The notes under the pieces were generated by a model. That model searched no databases, was not told where the DNA came from, and saw only the letters and a list, made by a program, of their open reading frames with translations. A stretch of 64,000 nucleotides of DNA, taken from contig NZ_CP134605.1 in NCBI RefSeq assembly GCF_031844685.1, positions 4,895,001 to 4,959,000 of the forward strand, in the 5' to 3' direction. Source of the stretch: Streptomyces sp. ITFR-21 (GTDB lineage Bacteria > Actinomycetota > Actinomycetes > Streptomycetales > Streptomycetaceae). Within the stretch, counting starts at the first letter, position 1; each line of letters begins with the position of its first letter. Made by a program: the position numbers and the translations under genes. Positions 1-8,435 of the stretch are shown here, piece after piece.

Positions 1-1
1 C

Positions 2-985
2 AAGGACAAGCAGTGGGACGCGGTCCGCCGGATCGACTGGGACCTGGAGGTGGACCCGCACGACCCGCTCGGCACCCCCGACGAGTCGCTGGCCCTGCAC
101 GGCACCCGCTACTGGGACGCGATGAACGAGCGCGACCGCGGGCTGCTCCGGCAGCACCACACCGCCTGGCAGTTCAGCCAGTTCCTGCACGGCGAGCAGG
201 GCGCCATGGTGTGTGCGGCGCGGATCGTGGAGTCGGTGCCGGACCTGGACGCGAAGTTCTACTCGGCGACCCAGACCATGGACGAGGCCCGGCACGCCGA
301 GATCTACGGCCGCTTCCTGCGGGACAAGATCGGCATGCTCTACCCGGTCAACAACAGCCTGCAGGCGCTGCTCGGCGACACCCTGCGCGACTCCCGCTGG
401 GACATGCCCTACCTCGGCATGCAGGTGCTTATCGAAGGGCTCGCGCTGGCCGCCTTCGGCCTGATCCGCGACACCACCACCAAGCCGCTCCCGCAGCAGA
501 TCCTCACCTACGTCATGCAGGACGAGGCCCGCCATGTCGCCTTCGGCCGGATGGCGCTGCGCGACTACTACCGGCAGCTCGGCGACGCCGAACTGCGCGA
601 GCGCGAGGAGTTCGTGATCGAGGGCTGCTACCTGATGCGGGACCGGCTCGGCGGGGTGGAGGTGCTGGAGAACTGGGGGGTGCCGGCCGCCGAGGCGGCC
701 GAACTCACCGAGCGGTCGGAGTTCCTGCGACGGTTCCGGCGGATGCTGTTCAGCCGGATCGTGCCCTGTGTGAAGGACATCGGCCTGTGGGGTCCCCGGC
801 TCCAGCAGGCGTACGTCGACATGGGCGTGCTGGAACTCGGCGACAGCGACCTGGACCTGCTGATGGCCCGGGACGAGGAGGTCGCCGAGAGGCTGGACGC
901 CGAGCGGTTCGCGGCGGAGGAGAGCGCCCGCGTTGCCGAGGTCGCGCGGACCATCGCCCTGGGCGGCGGTGACATCCACCCGTAA
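2..985 (+). CDS. Ferritin-like diiron-domain protein (5' partial)
   Basis: The reading frame is open from the window edge, so the N-terminus is missing; 327 residues remain. Four carboxylate-bearing helices are visible: an E in FLHGEQGAM, an EARH motif (DEARHAEIY), an E in LIEGLAL and a second DEARH (DEARHVAF). This is the ligand pattern of ferritin-like / ribonucleotide-reductase-R2-like diiron proteins, including oxygenases and desaturase-like enzymes. The substrate cannot be told from sequence. The GTG at position 50 is in frame, but coding-like sequence continues upstream of it, so I read it as internal. The protein ends in a charged helix. It has no same-strand partner inside the window. 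The family call is firm; the function is open. Confidence 0.8.
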   Translation, partial: KDKQWDAVRRIDWDLEVDPHDPLGTPDESLALHGTRYWDAMNERDRGLLRQHHTAWQFSQFLHGEQGAMVCAARIVESVPDLDAKFYSATQTMDEARHAEIYGRFLRDKIGMLYPVNNSLQALLGDTLRDSRWDMPYLGMQVLIEGLALAAFGLIRDTTTKPLPQQILTYVMQDEARHVAFGRMALRDYYRQLGDAELREREEFVIEGCYLMRDRLGGVEVLENWGVPAAEAAELTERSEFLRRFRRMLFSRIVPCVKDIGLWGPRLQQAYVDMGVLELGDSDLDLLMARDEEVAERLDAERFAAEESARVAEVARTIALGGGDIHP

Positions 986-1128
986 CGTCCGGATCCGGCA
1001 ACGGTCCGGGGCGCCCGGGAGCGACCGCGGAACCATACCCCTGTCACCGGCATCTCCTCGTGCGTGCGTCCGATCCGACCCGCGGCGGGCGTCTACGGAC
1101 CGGGCACGGCAGAGGGGCGGTACAGGCG

Positions 1129-1383
1129 ATGGCGGTACCCGGACGTACCTTGGCGCGGTTCATCCCGGCGCCCCTGGCGGCGGTCGTCGCGGCGGTCCTG
1201 GTGGTGGGGGCGTCGGCCGCGGTGCCGGCGCTGCTGGAGCCGGGCGCGGCGGGCGGCCGCAGCGCCTCGTCCTCCTCCTTCTCCGGCGGCGGCGACCGCG
1301 GCCAGACCGTCACGGCGCTGGACCGGGCGCTGACCTGGCACAGGCAGCAGGGCTACGGGTTCAGTTTCCCCTCGGTCGCCTGA
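1129..1383 (+). CDS. Possible small membrane protein
   Basis: An 84-residue frame starts at ATG 1129, about 9 bases after a GA-rich stretch (agaggggcgg). It has one strongly hydrophobic segment (about residues 12-32, alanine/valine rich), then a low-complexity Gly/Ser stretch and a polar C-terminus with a tryptophan-containing tail. The frame converges on, and overlaps by 23 bp, the 3' end of the penicillin-binding protein gene on the other strand. No family is recognised. It fills an otherwise empty 375-bp gap, which is the main argument for it. It could still be a chance frame in GC-rich DNA. Confidence 0.4.
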   Translation: MAVPGRTLARFIPAPLAAVVAAVLVVGASAAVPALLEPGAAGGRSASSSSFSGGGDRGQTVTALDRALTWHRQQGYGFSFPSVA

Positions 1384-2938
1384 CGCCGGCGGCCGAGCCG
1401 GACCCGGCGGGCGGTGCGAAGCCCGCGGGCGGCCCGGGGGCGGGCGGCGGGGCGGACACCGGCGGGACCGTCCGGCCGCGCCGCGCGCCGAGCACCGCCG
1501 CCATCACCGACCGCGCCACCGGCGCGGCGTCGCCCCCGCCCGAGACGTCCGCCCGCGCCGCCGCCGCGTCCTCCACCACCACGGCCACCGCGACCGAGGC
1601 GGCGGCGGCGCCGCGCGGCACGGCGTAGCCGATGAACCAGGCGTACGGCGTACCGGCGTTGCCCCGGCCGTGCTGCGCGGTGCCGGTCTTGCCGCCCACC
1701 ACCGCGCCGGGAACGGCCGCGTTGGCGCCGGTGCCGGCGGTCACCACCGCCTCCATCAGCTGCCGCAGCTGCCCCGCGGTCCTCGCGCTCACCGCCTGGC
1801 GCAGCAGCTCGGGCCGGTAGGACGCGACCGTCAGACCGCTGTGGTTGGTGACCTTGTCCACCAGCCGGGGCCGCATCAGCCGGCCTTTGTCGCCGACCGC
1901 CGCCGCGACCATCGCCATCTGGAGCGGCGTCGCCGTGGTGTCGAACTGGCCGATGGCCGACAGCGCCACCTGGTCCGCGCTCATCGCGGTGTCCACGGTG
2001 CTCTCGGCGACGCGCGGCGGCAGCCGCAGCCGGGTGTCGTTGAACCCGAACCGCTCGGCCTGGTCCACCATCGCGTCCGCCCCCAGGTCGGCGCCGAGCT
2101 TGGCGAAGACGGTGTTGCAGGAGACCCGGAAGGCGTCGTACACGCTGGCGTCCGCGCAGCCGGGGCCCTCGTTGCCGAGCGAGACCGCGGTGCCGGGCAG
2201 CCGGTACGGGTCCGGTGAGTCGGTGGGCGCCCGCAGGTCCCGCACCAGGCCGCCTTGGAGGGCGGCGGCGGCCGTCACGACCTTGAAGGTGGAGCCCGGC
2301 GGATAGGTCTGGCGGATCGCCCGGTCCAGCATCGGCTGGTCCTCGTCGGCGGTCAGCCGCCGCCAGGCCCGAGTCACCTCGCGGCCCGCGCCGGCCAGCG
2401 CCGTCGGGTCGTACGAGGGCGACGACACCAGGGCCAGGATCCGCCCGGTGGCCGGGTCGAGCGCGGCCACCGCCCCCTTGCGCCCGGCCAGCCCCGCCGC
2501 CGCGGCCCGCTGCGCCGCCGGGTCGATGGTGGTGTGCACGTCCCCGCCGCGCTGCTGGACCCGGGTGATCTCGTGCCACAGCGGCACCGAGTCCAGCCGG
2601 CGGTCCGTACCGGCCAGCAGTGCGTCCTCGGTGCCCTCCAGCAGCGTCGTGCCGTAGATCTGCGACGCGAAGCCGGTGACCGGCGCGTAGAGCGGCCCGT
2701 CGGCGTACGTGCGCTCGTACCGCAGCTGCCCGCCGGTCCGGCGCGAACCGGTGACCCGGTGGCCGCCGACCAGGATGTCCCCGCGCGGCTGACGGTAGCG
2801 CGCCACCGCGATACGCCGGTCGGCGGGGTTGCCGGCGTAGGCGCGCGCCTCCACCAGCTGCACCCGGCCGGCGTTGACCAGCAGCGCGGCCAGCAGCAGG
2901 ACGCAGAAGCCGGCCGCGTACCGGATGCAGCGGTTCAC
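1361..2938 (-). CDS. Class B penicillin-binding protein 2 (PbpA type)
   Basis: This is a peptidoglycan D,D-transpeptidase anchored by one N-terminal membrane segment (about residues 8-22) with its catalytic domain outside the cell. All three penicilloyl-serine motifs are visible: SxxK as PPGSTFKVV, SxN as VSCNTVF, and KTG as GGKTGTAQ. A PASTA domain is absent, as expected for PBP2/PbpA. It lies directly downstream of an FtsW/RodA gene on the same strand, the standard glycosyltransferase/transpeptidase pairing for elongation, division or sporulation walls. I chose GTG 2938 (525 aa) because the protein then begins MNRCIRYAAG, like PbpA homologues. An in-frame GTG at 3079 would add a basic 47-residue extension and overlap ftsW by 14 bp; it cannot be excluded. 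The C-terminus is Pro/Ala/Gly rich. Streptomycetes carry several such pairs, so this may be an accessory one. Confidence 0.88.
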   Translation of the reverse strand: MNRCIRYAAGFCVLLLAALLVNAGRVQLVEARAYAGNPADRRIAVARYRQPRGDILVGGHRVTGSRRTGGQLRYERTYADGPLYAPVTGFASQIYGTTLLEGTEDALLAGTDRRLDSVPLWHEITRVQQRGGDVHTTIDPAAQRAAAAGLAGRKGAVAALDPATGRILALVSSPSYDPTALAGAGREVTRAWRRLTADEDQPMLDRAIRQTYPPGSTFKVVTAAAALQGGLVRDLRAPTDSPDPYRLPGTAVSLGNEGPGCADASVYDAFRVSCNTVFAKLGADLGADAMVDQAERFGFNDTRLRLPPRVAESTVDTAMSADQVALSAIGQFDTTATPLQMAMVAAAVGDKGRLMRPRLVDKVTNHSGLTVASYRPELLRQAVSARTAGQLRQLMEAVVTAGTGANAAVPGAVVGGKTGTAQHGRGNAGTPYAWFIGYAVPRGAAAASVAVAVVVEDAAAARADVSGGGDAAPVARSVMAAVLGARRGRTVPPVSAPPPAPGPPAGFAPPAGSGSAAGVRRPRGN

Positions 2939-3065
2939 CCGGCGGCCCCCGCGGTCCGTACCGGCCCACGCCGCCGCACCCGGCCGGCGGGCGGTACGGG
3001 CCGCGGCCGTACGGGCGCCCGCCGCCCGGTCGCGGACGTGGTCCGGCGGTGGCGCGCGGCGGCCG

Positions 3066-4469
3066 TCACGCGGCCGCACCCGGCGCCCCGGTGGCGGGCT
3101 GCGGCTCCGGCTCCGGGCGGCGGGCGTGGTCGCTGATCCGGACCAGCAGCGCCACGATGACCCAGTTGGTGACCACCGAGGAGCCGCCCTGCGCCAGGAA
3201 CGGCATCGCCAGGCCGGTCAGCGGGATCAGGTCCATCACCCCGCCCGCGATCACGAACACCTGGAGCGCCAGCAGGGACGCCAGTCCGACCGCCAGCAGC
3301 CGCCCGAACGGGTCGCGCAGCGCGAGACCGGCGCCGAACCCGCGGGCCACCAGCAGCGCGTACAGCAGGAGGACCGCGCACAGCCCGGCCAGGCCCAGCT
3401 CCTCGCCCGCGGTCGCCAGGACGAAGTCCGACTTCGCGGCGAAGCCGATCAGGTACGAGTGGCCCTGCCCCAGCCCGGTACCGAGCGCGCCGCCGCTAGC
3501 GAAGGCGAACAGCGACTGGGCGATCTGGCTGGGGCCGAGCCCGGCGTCGACGGTGGCGAACGGATGCAGCCAGTCCTGCACCCTGCTGTGCACGTGCGGC
3601 TCCAGTGAACCCGCCGTGAAGGCCCCCGCCGCCGCCAGCAGCAGGCCCACGGCGATCCAGCCGGTACGGCCGGTGGCCACGTACAGCATCACCACGAACA
3701 GGCCGAAGAACAGCAGCGAGGTGCCCAGGTCGCGCTCCAGCACCAGCACCCCGACGCTCGCCAGCCAGATCGCCAGCACCGGGCCGAGCACCCGGCCGGT
3801 GGGCACCTGGAGCCACCGCAGCCGCCGGGACCGCACCAGCCGCCGGCCGGTGTACGCCAGCGCCGCCCGGTTCGCCGACAGGTAGCCGGCGAAGAACACC
3901 GCGAGCAGCACCTTGGCGAACTCTCCCGGCTGGATGGACGACCCGGCGACCCGGATCCAGATCCTGGCGCCGTTGACCGCCGGGAAGAAGATCGGCGCCG
4001 CCAGCAGCGCGAGTGCCGCCGTCACGCTGACGTAGGCGTACCGGGACAGCACCCGGTGGTCGGGCAGGGCCAGCACCACCGTGACGAACAGCCCCACCCC
4101 GACCGCCGACCACACCAGCTGGGAGCCCGCCGCCCGCGCGCCGAGCGACGGCGCCAGGTCGAGCCGGCCGATCAGCACCAGGCCGATGCCGTTGAGCAGC
4201 ACCGCGATCGGCAGCAGCAGCGGGTCGGCGTAGCGGGCCCTGAGCCGTACCGCGAGGTGGGCCGGCAGCGCCGCCCCGGCCAGTCCGGCCGCGTAACCGG
4301 CGGTGCCCGCCGGCAGCCGCCCGTCGGTGGCCAGTCCCACCTCGGCGTAGCCGTACATCGAGACGGCGACCGCGGCCACGACCAGCGACAGTTCGACGCC
4401 GCGGCGGGCCGGCCGGCGGGGGGCCGGCCGGGCGGGAGCGGCGGGCGCGGTCGCGGTCGGTGCGCTCAT
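3066..4469 (-). CDS. FtsW/RodA/SpoVE family peptidoglycan polymerase
   Basis: This is a SEDS-family integral membrane glycosyltransferase that polymerises lipid II, normally working with a class B PBP. The 467-residue protein shows about ten hydrophobic segments and the family's conserved C-terminal loop (PFLAQGGSSVVTNW), plus a motif around ARIWIRVAGSSIQPGEFAK that matches the SEDS GxxxxQPSE-like region. The start is ATG 4469, where the protein begins MSAPTATAPA; the upstream in-frame extension lies in the divergent promoter region and looks non-coding. The N-terminus is Ala/Pro/Arg rich and cytoplasmic. The PbpA partner follows immediately. The gene diverges from the pentapeptide-repeat gene across a 147-bp gap that must hold both promoters. 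Confidence 0.9.
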   Translation of the reverse strand: MSAPTATAPAAPARPAPRRPARRGVELSLVVAAVAVSMYGYAEVGLATDGRLPAGTAGYAAGLAGAALPAHLAVRLRARYADPLLLPIAVLLNGIGLVLIGRLDLAPSLGARAAGSQLVWSAVGVGLFVTVVLALPDHRVLSRYAYVSVTAALALLAAPIFFPAVNGARIWIRVAGSSIQPGEFAKVLLAVFFAGYLSANRAALAYTGRRLVRSRRLRWLQVPTGRVLGPVLAIWLASVGVLVLERDLGTSLLFFGLFVVMLYVATGRTGWIAVGLLLAAAGAFTAGSLEPHVHSRVQDWLHPFATVDAGLGPSQIAQSLFAFASGGALGTGLGQGHSYLIGFAAKSDFVLATAGEELGLAGLCAVLLLYALLVARGFGAGLALRDPFGRLLAVGLASLLALQVFVIAGGVMDLIPLTGLAMPFLAQGGSSVVTNWVIVALLVRISDHARRPEPEPQPATGAPGAAA

Positions 4470-4616
4470 GGGGTGCCACGCTAGCAACCGGCAGGGCTTT
4501 TGCCCCGCCATGTCGGCTTGTACCGGCTTGTGTCGGTTTCCGGCACCGCCGCGCGGCGGCCCCGCAGCAGGGGTTCCCCCCGCCGGTCGGCGGGACCGGG
4601 TCGTACGCTGGACGCT

Positions 4617-5273
4617 GTGACCGTCGCCGACGAACTCGCCGATCTGCCCTACGCCGACCTGCTGCGCCGCCACGAAGGCCCGCTCGCCGTCGAAGGGGAC
4701 TACGACACCGTGCACTTCGGTCGGCTGTCCTTCGAGGACGCCGACCGGGCCCGCGGCGCCCGGTTCCTGGAATCCGCCGTCACCGACTGCGTGTTCGGCG
4801 GCACCGATCTGCGCCGGGCCCGCTTCAACGACGTGTGGGTCGAGGGCAGCCGCTTCACCGGCGTCTCACTCGTCGAGAGCGACTGGCTGGACTCCGCGCT
4901 GACCGGCTGCTCGCTGGCCGGCGTCGAGGCGTTCGGCTCGGTGCTGCGCCGGGTGGTCCTCCGCCGCTGCAAGCTCGACTCGGTGAACCTGCGCTCCGCC
5001 GCGCTGCACGACGTGGTCTTCGAGGACTGCGTGCTGCGCGAGGTCGACCTCGGCGGCGCCCGGCTGGACGGCGTGGGCTTTCCCGGCAGCCGGCTGGAGC
5101 AGGTCCGGCTGGCCGGGGCCACGCTGACGAAGGCGGACCTGCGCGGCGCGGTCGGCATCGACCTCGCCGACGGCCACGACTCGCTGCGCGGCGCCGTCAT
5201 CGGCTCCGCCCAGCTCCTCGACCTGGCACCCGCGCTCGCTCAGACCCTCGGCATCACCGTCAAGGACCGCTGA
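4617..5273 (+). CDS. Pentapeptide-repeat protein
   Basis: This 218-residue protein has successive pentapeptide-like units across about residues 40-180 (for example ARFLE, AVTDC, CVFGG, TDLRR, ARFND, SRFTG, VNLRS, ADLRG). They follow the A(D/N)LXX-like five-residue periodicity that folds into a right-handed quadrilateral beta-helix. Members include DNA-mimic gyrase inhibitors, but most have no known function, and no gyrase-specific feature is visible here. It starts at GTG 4617 (V-T-V-A-D-E-L), just after the divergent ftsW promoter region. It appears monocistronic, with the glutathione peroxidase gene 116 bp downstream on the same strand. Confidence 0.85.
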   Translation: MTVADELADLPYADLLRRHEGPLAVEGDYDTVHFGRLSFEDADRARGARFLESAVTDCVFGGTDLRRARFNDVWVEGSRFTGVSLVESDWLDSALTGCSLAGVEAFGSVLRRVVLRRCKLDSVNLRSAALHDVVFEDCVLREVDLGGARLDGVGFPGSRLEQVRLAGATLTKADLRGAVGIDLADGHDSLRGAVIGSAQLLDLAPALAQTLGITVKDR

Positions 5274-5389
5274 ACGCGCCCGGGAGCCGGACCGTACCAC
5301 CGGCGCGACCCGTACCACCGCCCCTTCGGGCGACCCCTCCGCCGCGTCAGGCGTGGGGTATCGGCTTACAGCTATCAGGAGAGATGACC

Positions 5390-5881
5390 ATGAGCACGCT
5401 GTACGACATCCCGCTGCACACCATCGACGGCACACCCACCACCCTGGGCGACCACCGCGGCAAGGCGCTGCTGGTGGTGAACGTGGCCTCCAAGTGCGGC
5501 CTCACCCCGCAGTACGAGGGCCTGGAGCGGCTCCAGCAGCGCTACGCCGACCGCGGCTTCACCGTACTGGGCGTCCCCTGCAACCAGTTCGCCGGCCAGG
5601 AGCCCGGCACCGCGGAGGAGATCCAGACCTTCTGCTCCACCACCTACGGCGTCACCTTCCCGCTGCTGGAGAAGATCGAGGTGAACGGCGACAGCCGGCA
5701 CCCGCTCTACAGTGAGCTGACCCAGGCCGCCGACGGCGCGGGCGAGGCCGGCGACATCACCTGGAACTTCGAGAAGTTCCTGGTCAGCGCCGACGGAGAG
5801 GTCGTCGGCCGGTTCCGGCCGCGGACCGAGCCGGAGGCGCCGGAGGTCACCGCGGCGATCGAGGCGCAACTGCCCCGCTGA
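5390..5881 (+). CDS. Glutathione peroxidase-family thiol peroxidase
   Basis: This cytoplasmic thiol peroxidase reduces hydrogen peroxide or alkyl peroxides. In actinomycetes, which lack glutathione, thioredoxin or mycothiol systems are the likely reductants. The 163-residue length is typical. The peroxidatic cysteine is C36 in NVASKCGLT (Cys, not selenocysteine). Q70 and the W125-N126 pair (ITWNFEKF) complete the catalytic tetrad. C82 is a plausible resolving cysteine. Two ATGs lie close together (5384 and 5390). AGGAG at 5377-5381 is spaced 8 bases from 5390 but only 2 from 5384, so 5390 is the likelier start. It appears to be a single-gene unit. Confidence 0.93.
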   Translation: MSTLYDIPLHTIDGTPTTLGDHRGKALLVVNVASKCGLTPQYEGLERLQQRYADRGFTVLGVPCNQFAGQEPGTAEEIQTFCSTTYGVTFPLLEKIEVNGDSRHPLYSELTQAADGAGEAGDITWNFEKFLVSADGEVVGRFRPRTEPEAPEVTAAIEAQLPR

Positions 5882-6052
5882 CCCCGCCGACCCCCGGTGA
5901 GGCCGGTGGGACAGGGGATCCGGGGCACCGCCGGACGCCTTAGATGCGCGAACGCGCCATGGCAGAATCAGGCCGGTCGGTGACCATTGTCCGGATCACC
6001 CCCATCCTGTTGGCTTTACCTACCGCCCCGAAGCGAGGAAGGGACAGCGGCA

Positions 6053-6511
6053 GTGCAGGAGAACGAGTTCCGTAACGGACACCTCTGTGTCGACACGGAC
6101 CCTGCCCTGTGCGTTCCTTGCCAGGAGCGGTTGGATCGGCAACTCGCCTTGCTTCCCCGGGTATACGGCGAGTTGGAGGTTGCGCTCGTACCGGCGCCGA
6201 ACTCCGGCGACCGAGTGACCGGCACTGCCCGGCCCGGCATCCCCCTGAACGGGCCGGCTGTCGAGGCGCGCGCCGCTATTCGAGGCACCCTTGCCTCCTG
6301 GGCCGATCTGCTTGTCGAGGGCCGCACCGTCCGTCTCCCCCTACGGACGGTGCCGGCCCTCGCTGCCTTCCTTCGCCGCCACCTCGGCTGGCTGGCCGTA
6401 CATCCGGCCGCCGACGACGCGGCCACGGAGATCGACGCGCTGCTGCAGCGCGCTGTGCAGATCGCCCGGTCGTCCGAGTCCGGCGACCGCCAGCTGCCCC
6501 TCAGCGCCTGA
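6053..6511 (+). CDS. Small CxxC protein of unknown function
   Basis: I do not recognise a named family. The 152-residue protein begins at GTG 6053, eight bases after a strong purine-rich ribosome site (gaggaaggga). Near the N-terminus are LCVDTDPALC and a following VPCQERLDRQL, giving three cysteines (a C..CxxC pattern) that could bind zinc. The central and C-terminal parts are helical and moderately charged (RAAIRGTLASWADLL, AFLRRHLGWLAVH). There is no signal peptide or membrane segment, so it should be cytoplasmic. A very strong bidirectional hairpin follows at 6570-6607, so the gene looks monocistronic. Confidence 0.7.
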   Translation: MQENEFRNGHLCVDTDPALCVPCQERLDRQLALLPRVYGELEVALVPAPNSGDRVTGTARPGIPLNGPAVEARAAIRGTLASWADLLVEGRTVRLPLRTVPALAAFLRRHLGWLAVHPAADDAATEIDALLQRAVQIARSSESGDRQLPLSA

Positions 6512-6569
6512 CACCCCGCACCGCACTCTCCCCACGGGTTTCCCGGATCCCCCCACACAATGCGGGAAA

Positions 6570-6607
6570 CGCCGTACGGCCCGCGAACCATCGCGGGCCG
6601 TACGGCG
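6570..6607. terminator. Strong bidirectional hairpin
   Basis: A perfect 17-bp inverted repeat (6570-6586 and 6591-6607) encloses a 4-base loop (acca). It lies between two convergent genes, the plus-strand gene ending at 6511 and the minus-strand secreted-peptide gene ending at 6629. It can serve both as an intrinsic-type terminator. No T-tract is present, as is usual in high-GC actinomycetes. Confidence 0.85.
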
Positions 6608-6628
6608 AAGTACCGGGGGTTACGGCGT

Positions 6629-7006
6629 TCAAACCTCTACGTCGGCCGACTCGGCGGGGGGCCTGAAAGCCGCGAATCCGGGCAGCCAATTCGCCGGCTG
6701 CACGGACGCCGGTTCCGGTTCCGGGGTCGGAACGGGCGCCGGGGCGGCGGCGATTCCGGGCAGCCAATTCGCGGGGGTCGCGCCCGGCAGCCAGTTGTCC
6801 GGCTTCACGCTCGGCTTGGTGTCGGGGGCGATGTTCGGCGGCGAGTTGGGCAGCCAGTTGTCGGGGTCCGGGTTCACGTCGCCGGTCGGGGTGGGCGGTG
6901 GAGCCGGTTCGTCCTTGGCCACGGCGGCGGTGACGCCGGCCGACGACAGAACAAGGACCAAGGCTGCGACGGCAGCGATCTCAGTCTTGCGCCGGGAACG
7001 CGACAT
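6629..7006 (-). CDS. Secreted protein with four NWLP motifs (candidate peptide precursor)
   Basis: I do not recognise a family. The 125-residue protein has a clear Sec signal peptide: a basic n-region (MSRSRRK), a hydrophobic core (about residues 9-29) and an A-x-A-type site (TAAVAKD, cleavage near residue 30). The mature part is Pro/Ala/Asp rich with no globular domain. The tetrapeptide NWLP occurs four times, at residues 50-53, 71-74, 80-83 and 106-109, each time preceded by D or A and followed by G or N. These are the only tryptophans in the protein. The spacers vary but are proline rich. Repeated identical cores in a disordered secreted chain resemble a precursor that releases several copies of a short peptide, or a multivalent binding tail. 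The ATG start has AAGGA 5-6 bases upstream. A LuxR-type regulator gene lies 135 bp upstream on the same strand, with palindromes in the gap. Confidence 0.82.
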   Translation of the reverse strand: MSRSRRKTEIAAVAALVLVLSSAGVTAAVAKDEPAPPPTPTGDVNPDPDNWLPNSPPNIAPDTKPSVKPDNWLPGATPANWLPGIAAAPAPVPTPEPEPASVQPANWLPGFAAFRPPAESADVEV

Positions 7007-7109
7007 CGTGGTCCTTCGGTTCGGAGGCTCGGGGGGTGCCTCAAAAGATGATGGTCGTACTCAGATTCAGAATGGCAAGATCTGGCCGCTGACGACCAGG
7101 TTCCACTGG

Positions 7110-7139
7110 TGCGTATGTACGCAATGGCGCAAATGCGCA
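7110..7139. promoter_or_regulatory. Palindromic operator candidates upstream of the NWLP gene
   Basis: Positions 7110-7123 form a perfect 14-bp palindrome (tgcgta tg tacgca). Immediately beside it, 7125-7139 holds a second dyad (gcgc aaat gcgc). Both lie in the 135-bp gap between the LuxR gene stop and the NWLP gene start, about 100-130 bp upstream of the latter. This stretch is less GC-rich than its surroundings. Binding by the adjacent LuxR protein is an inference. Confidence 0.6.
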
Positions 7140-7141
7140 GG

Positions 7142-8149
7142 TCAAATCAGCCCGTGGGTCGCGGCCAGCACTCCGGCCTGAAAACGACTGTCCGCCTGGA
7201 GGTACCTCATAATCTCAGACACCAGGCGACTCACAGTGCGCAGTGACACGCCTAGTTTGCGCGCGATCCGCTCGTCTGTCAGCCCATTGGCCAGAAGTCG
7301 CATCGTCGTTCTGTGCTGATCGGTCAGTTCGCCGTCCGGGTCGAAGCCGCCGACCGCCTGGGCGGAGTACGGCACCGACCGCAGCCAGCAGTCCTCGTAC
7401 AGCGCGATGTAGGACCGGACCAGGCTGGTGCCGCGGACCACGATCGCGCCCTCGGACGGATTTTCCGGATTGGCCGTCAGAAGCGCCGTGTGGGAATCTC
7501 CGATCAGCAGGTCGAACGGCACCTGTGCGGCGAGGCGCACTTCGACTCCGGTTGCGGAAAGCTGGCCCAGGTATTTCCGCTGGCGCGGCGCGGAATCCAC
7601 GCTCTGCGGATAAATCGCGCGCACCTTGATTCCGCGCTCCACGAGTTCGCTGTCGGCTTTGACGGAATGCATCAGGACTTCCGACGGCGGCAGCGGTCCC
7701 GGATGCATGGAACCGGTCGACACGGTGATCGAGGCATTGAAATCGGCGAGCAGCTGGCGTTTCTGGTTGTCGCTCGTCACCAACTCCACCTCGATTTCCG
7801 AGGATTCCCGCAGCAGCGACGGCCGGTACCGCTCCATGAGCGACTCGGCGGCCCGCAGCATGTCCGACAGGTCCTCGCGCTGGGCGCGCAGCGACTCCCG
7901 CTGCCTGGCCAGCAGGCCCAGCAGCGCGGTGTCGGGCTCGATCGGGTCGACCTCCTCGGGCAGCCGGCCGGCACGTATCAGCCCCAGCTCCCACAGCTCC
8001 GCCCAACCCGCCGCCGCCTCCGCCTCGGTCAGCCCGACCGCGGCCGTGGTCTTGGCGGGAACGGAGGAACCGTGGCTGCGCAATGCCTGATAAAGGGCGA
8101 GACCGATCTCCCCGGCGTCCCCCCCGCCGTTCCGAGCAGAAATGGCCAC
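7142..8149 (-). CDS. LuxR-family regulator with TrmB-like N-terminal region
   Basis: This is a cytoplasmic transcription factor of 335 residues. The C-terminus (about 275-335) is a LuxR-type helix-turn-helix containing LLANGLTDERIARKLGVS followed by RTVSRLVSEIM. The N-terminal 80 residues look like a TrmB/winged-helix-type segment (LTEAEAAAGWAELWELGLI), followed by a helical linker and a central sensor-like domain (about 130-270). It lacks a response-regulator receiver Asp pattern and lacks a P-loop. Architectures like this are widespread in streptomycetes with unknown ligands. It begins at GTG 8149 with an AGGGGGAAG ribosome site. The next gene downstream on the same strand encodes the secreted NWLP protein, so the regulator and peptide may form a sensing pair. 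Confidence 0.85.
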   Translation of the reverse strand: MAISARNGGGDAGEIGLALYQALRSHGSSVPAKTTAAVGLTEAEAAAGWAELWELGLIRAGRLPEEVDPIEPDTALLGLLARQRESLRAQREDLSDMLRAAESLMERYRPSLLRESSEIEVELVTSDNQKRQLLADFNASITVSTGSMHPGPLPPSEVLMHSVKADSELVERGIKVRAIYPQSVDSAPRQRKYLGQLSATGVEVRLAAQVPFDLLIGDSHTALLTANPENPSEGAIVVRGTSLVRSYIALYEDCWLRSVPYSAQAVGGFDPDGELTDQHRTTMRLLANGLTDERIARKLGVSLRTVSRLVSEIMRYLQADSRFQAGVLAATHGLI

Positions 8150-8435
8150 GGCTTCCCCCTTTCGTCACCGCGTGCCCCGCTACGTGGCCCAGTCGTGATG
8201 TGGCGCGGCACCCGATGCGACTCTAGCAACTGATCCGCCGCGTGCCAGTGGGTAAGCTCACGCATCCCCCGGGGGAGCGAGCCGCGGACGGCTTCCCGTT
8301 CGGTCTCCGGCCGCTTTCCGGCCGCTTTCGGAAGCCCAATTCCACACCGGGGCCCGCGCACCGCCCGCACGGCGGGATGGTAGATCTTCAACCCCGGGCC
8401 ACGGCACGCGCCCCCCGAAGGCGAAAGAAGGGCCC

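Noticed and set aside
13-972. A long plus-strand frame overlapping the ferritin-like gene
   Set aside because: It is Arg/Pro/Gly-rich shadow coding; the other frame has clear diiron motifs.
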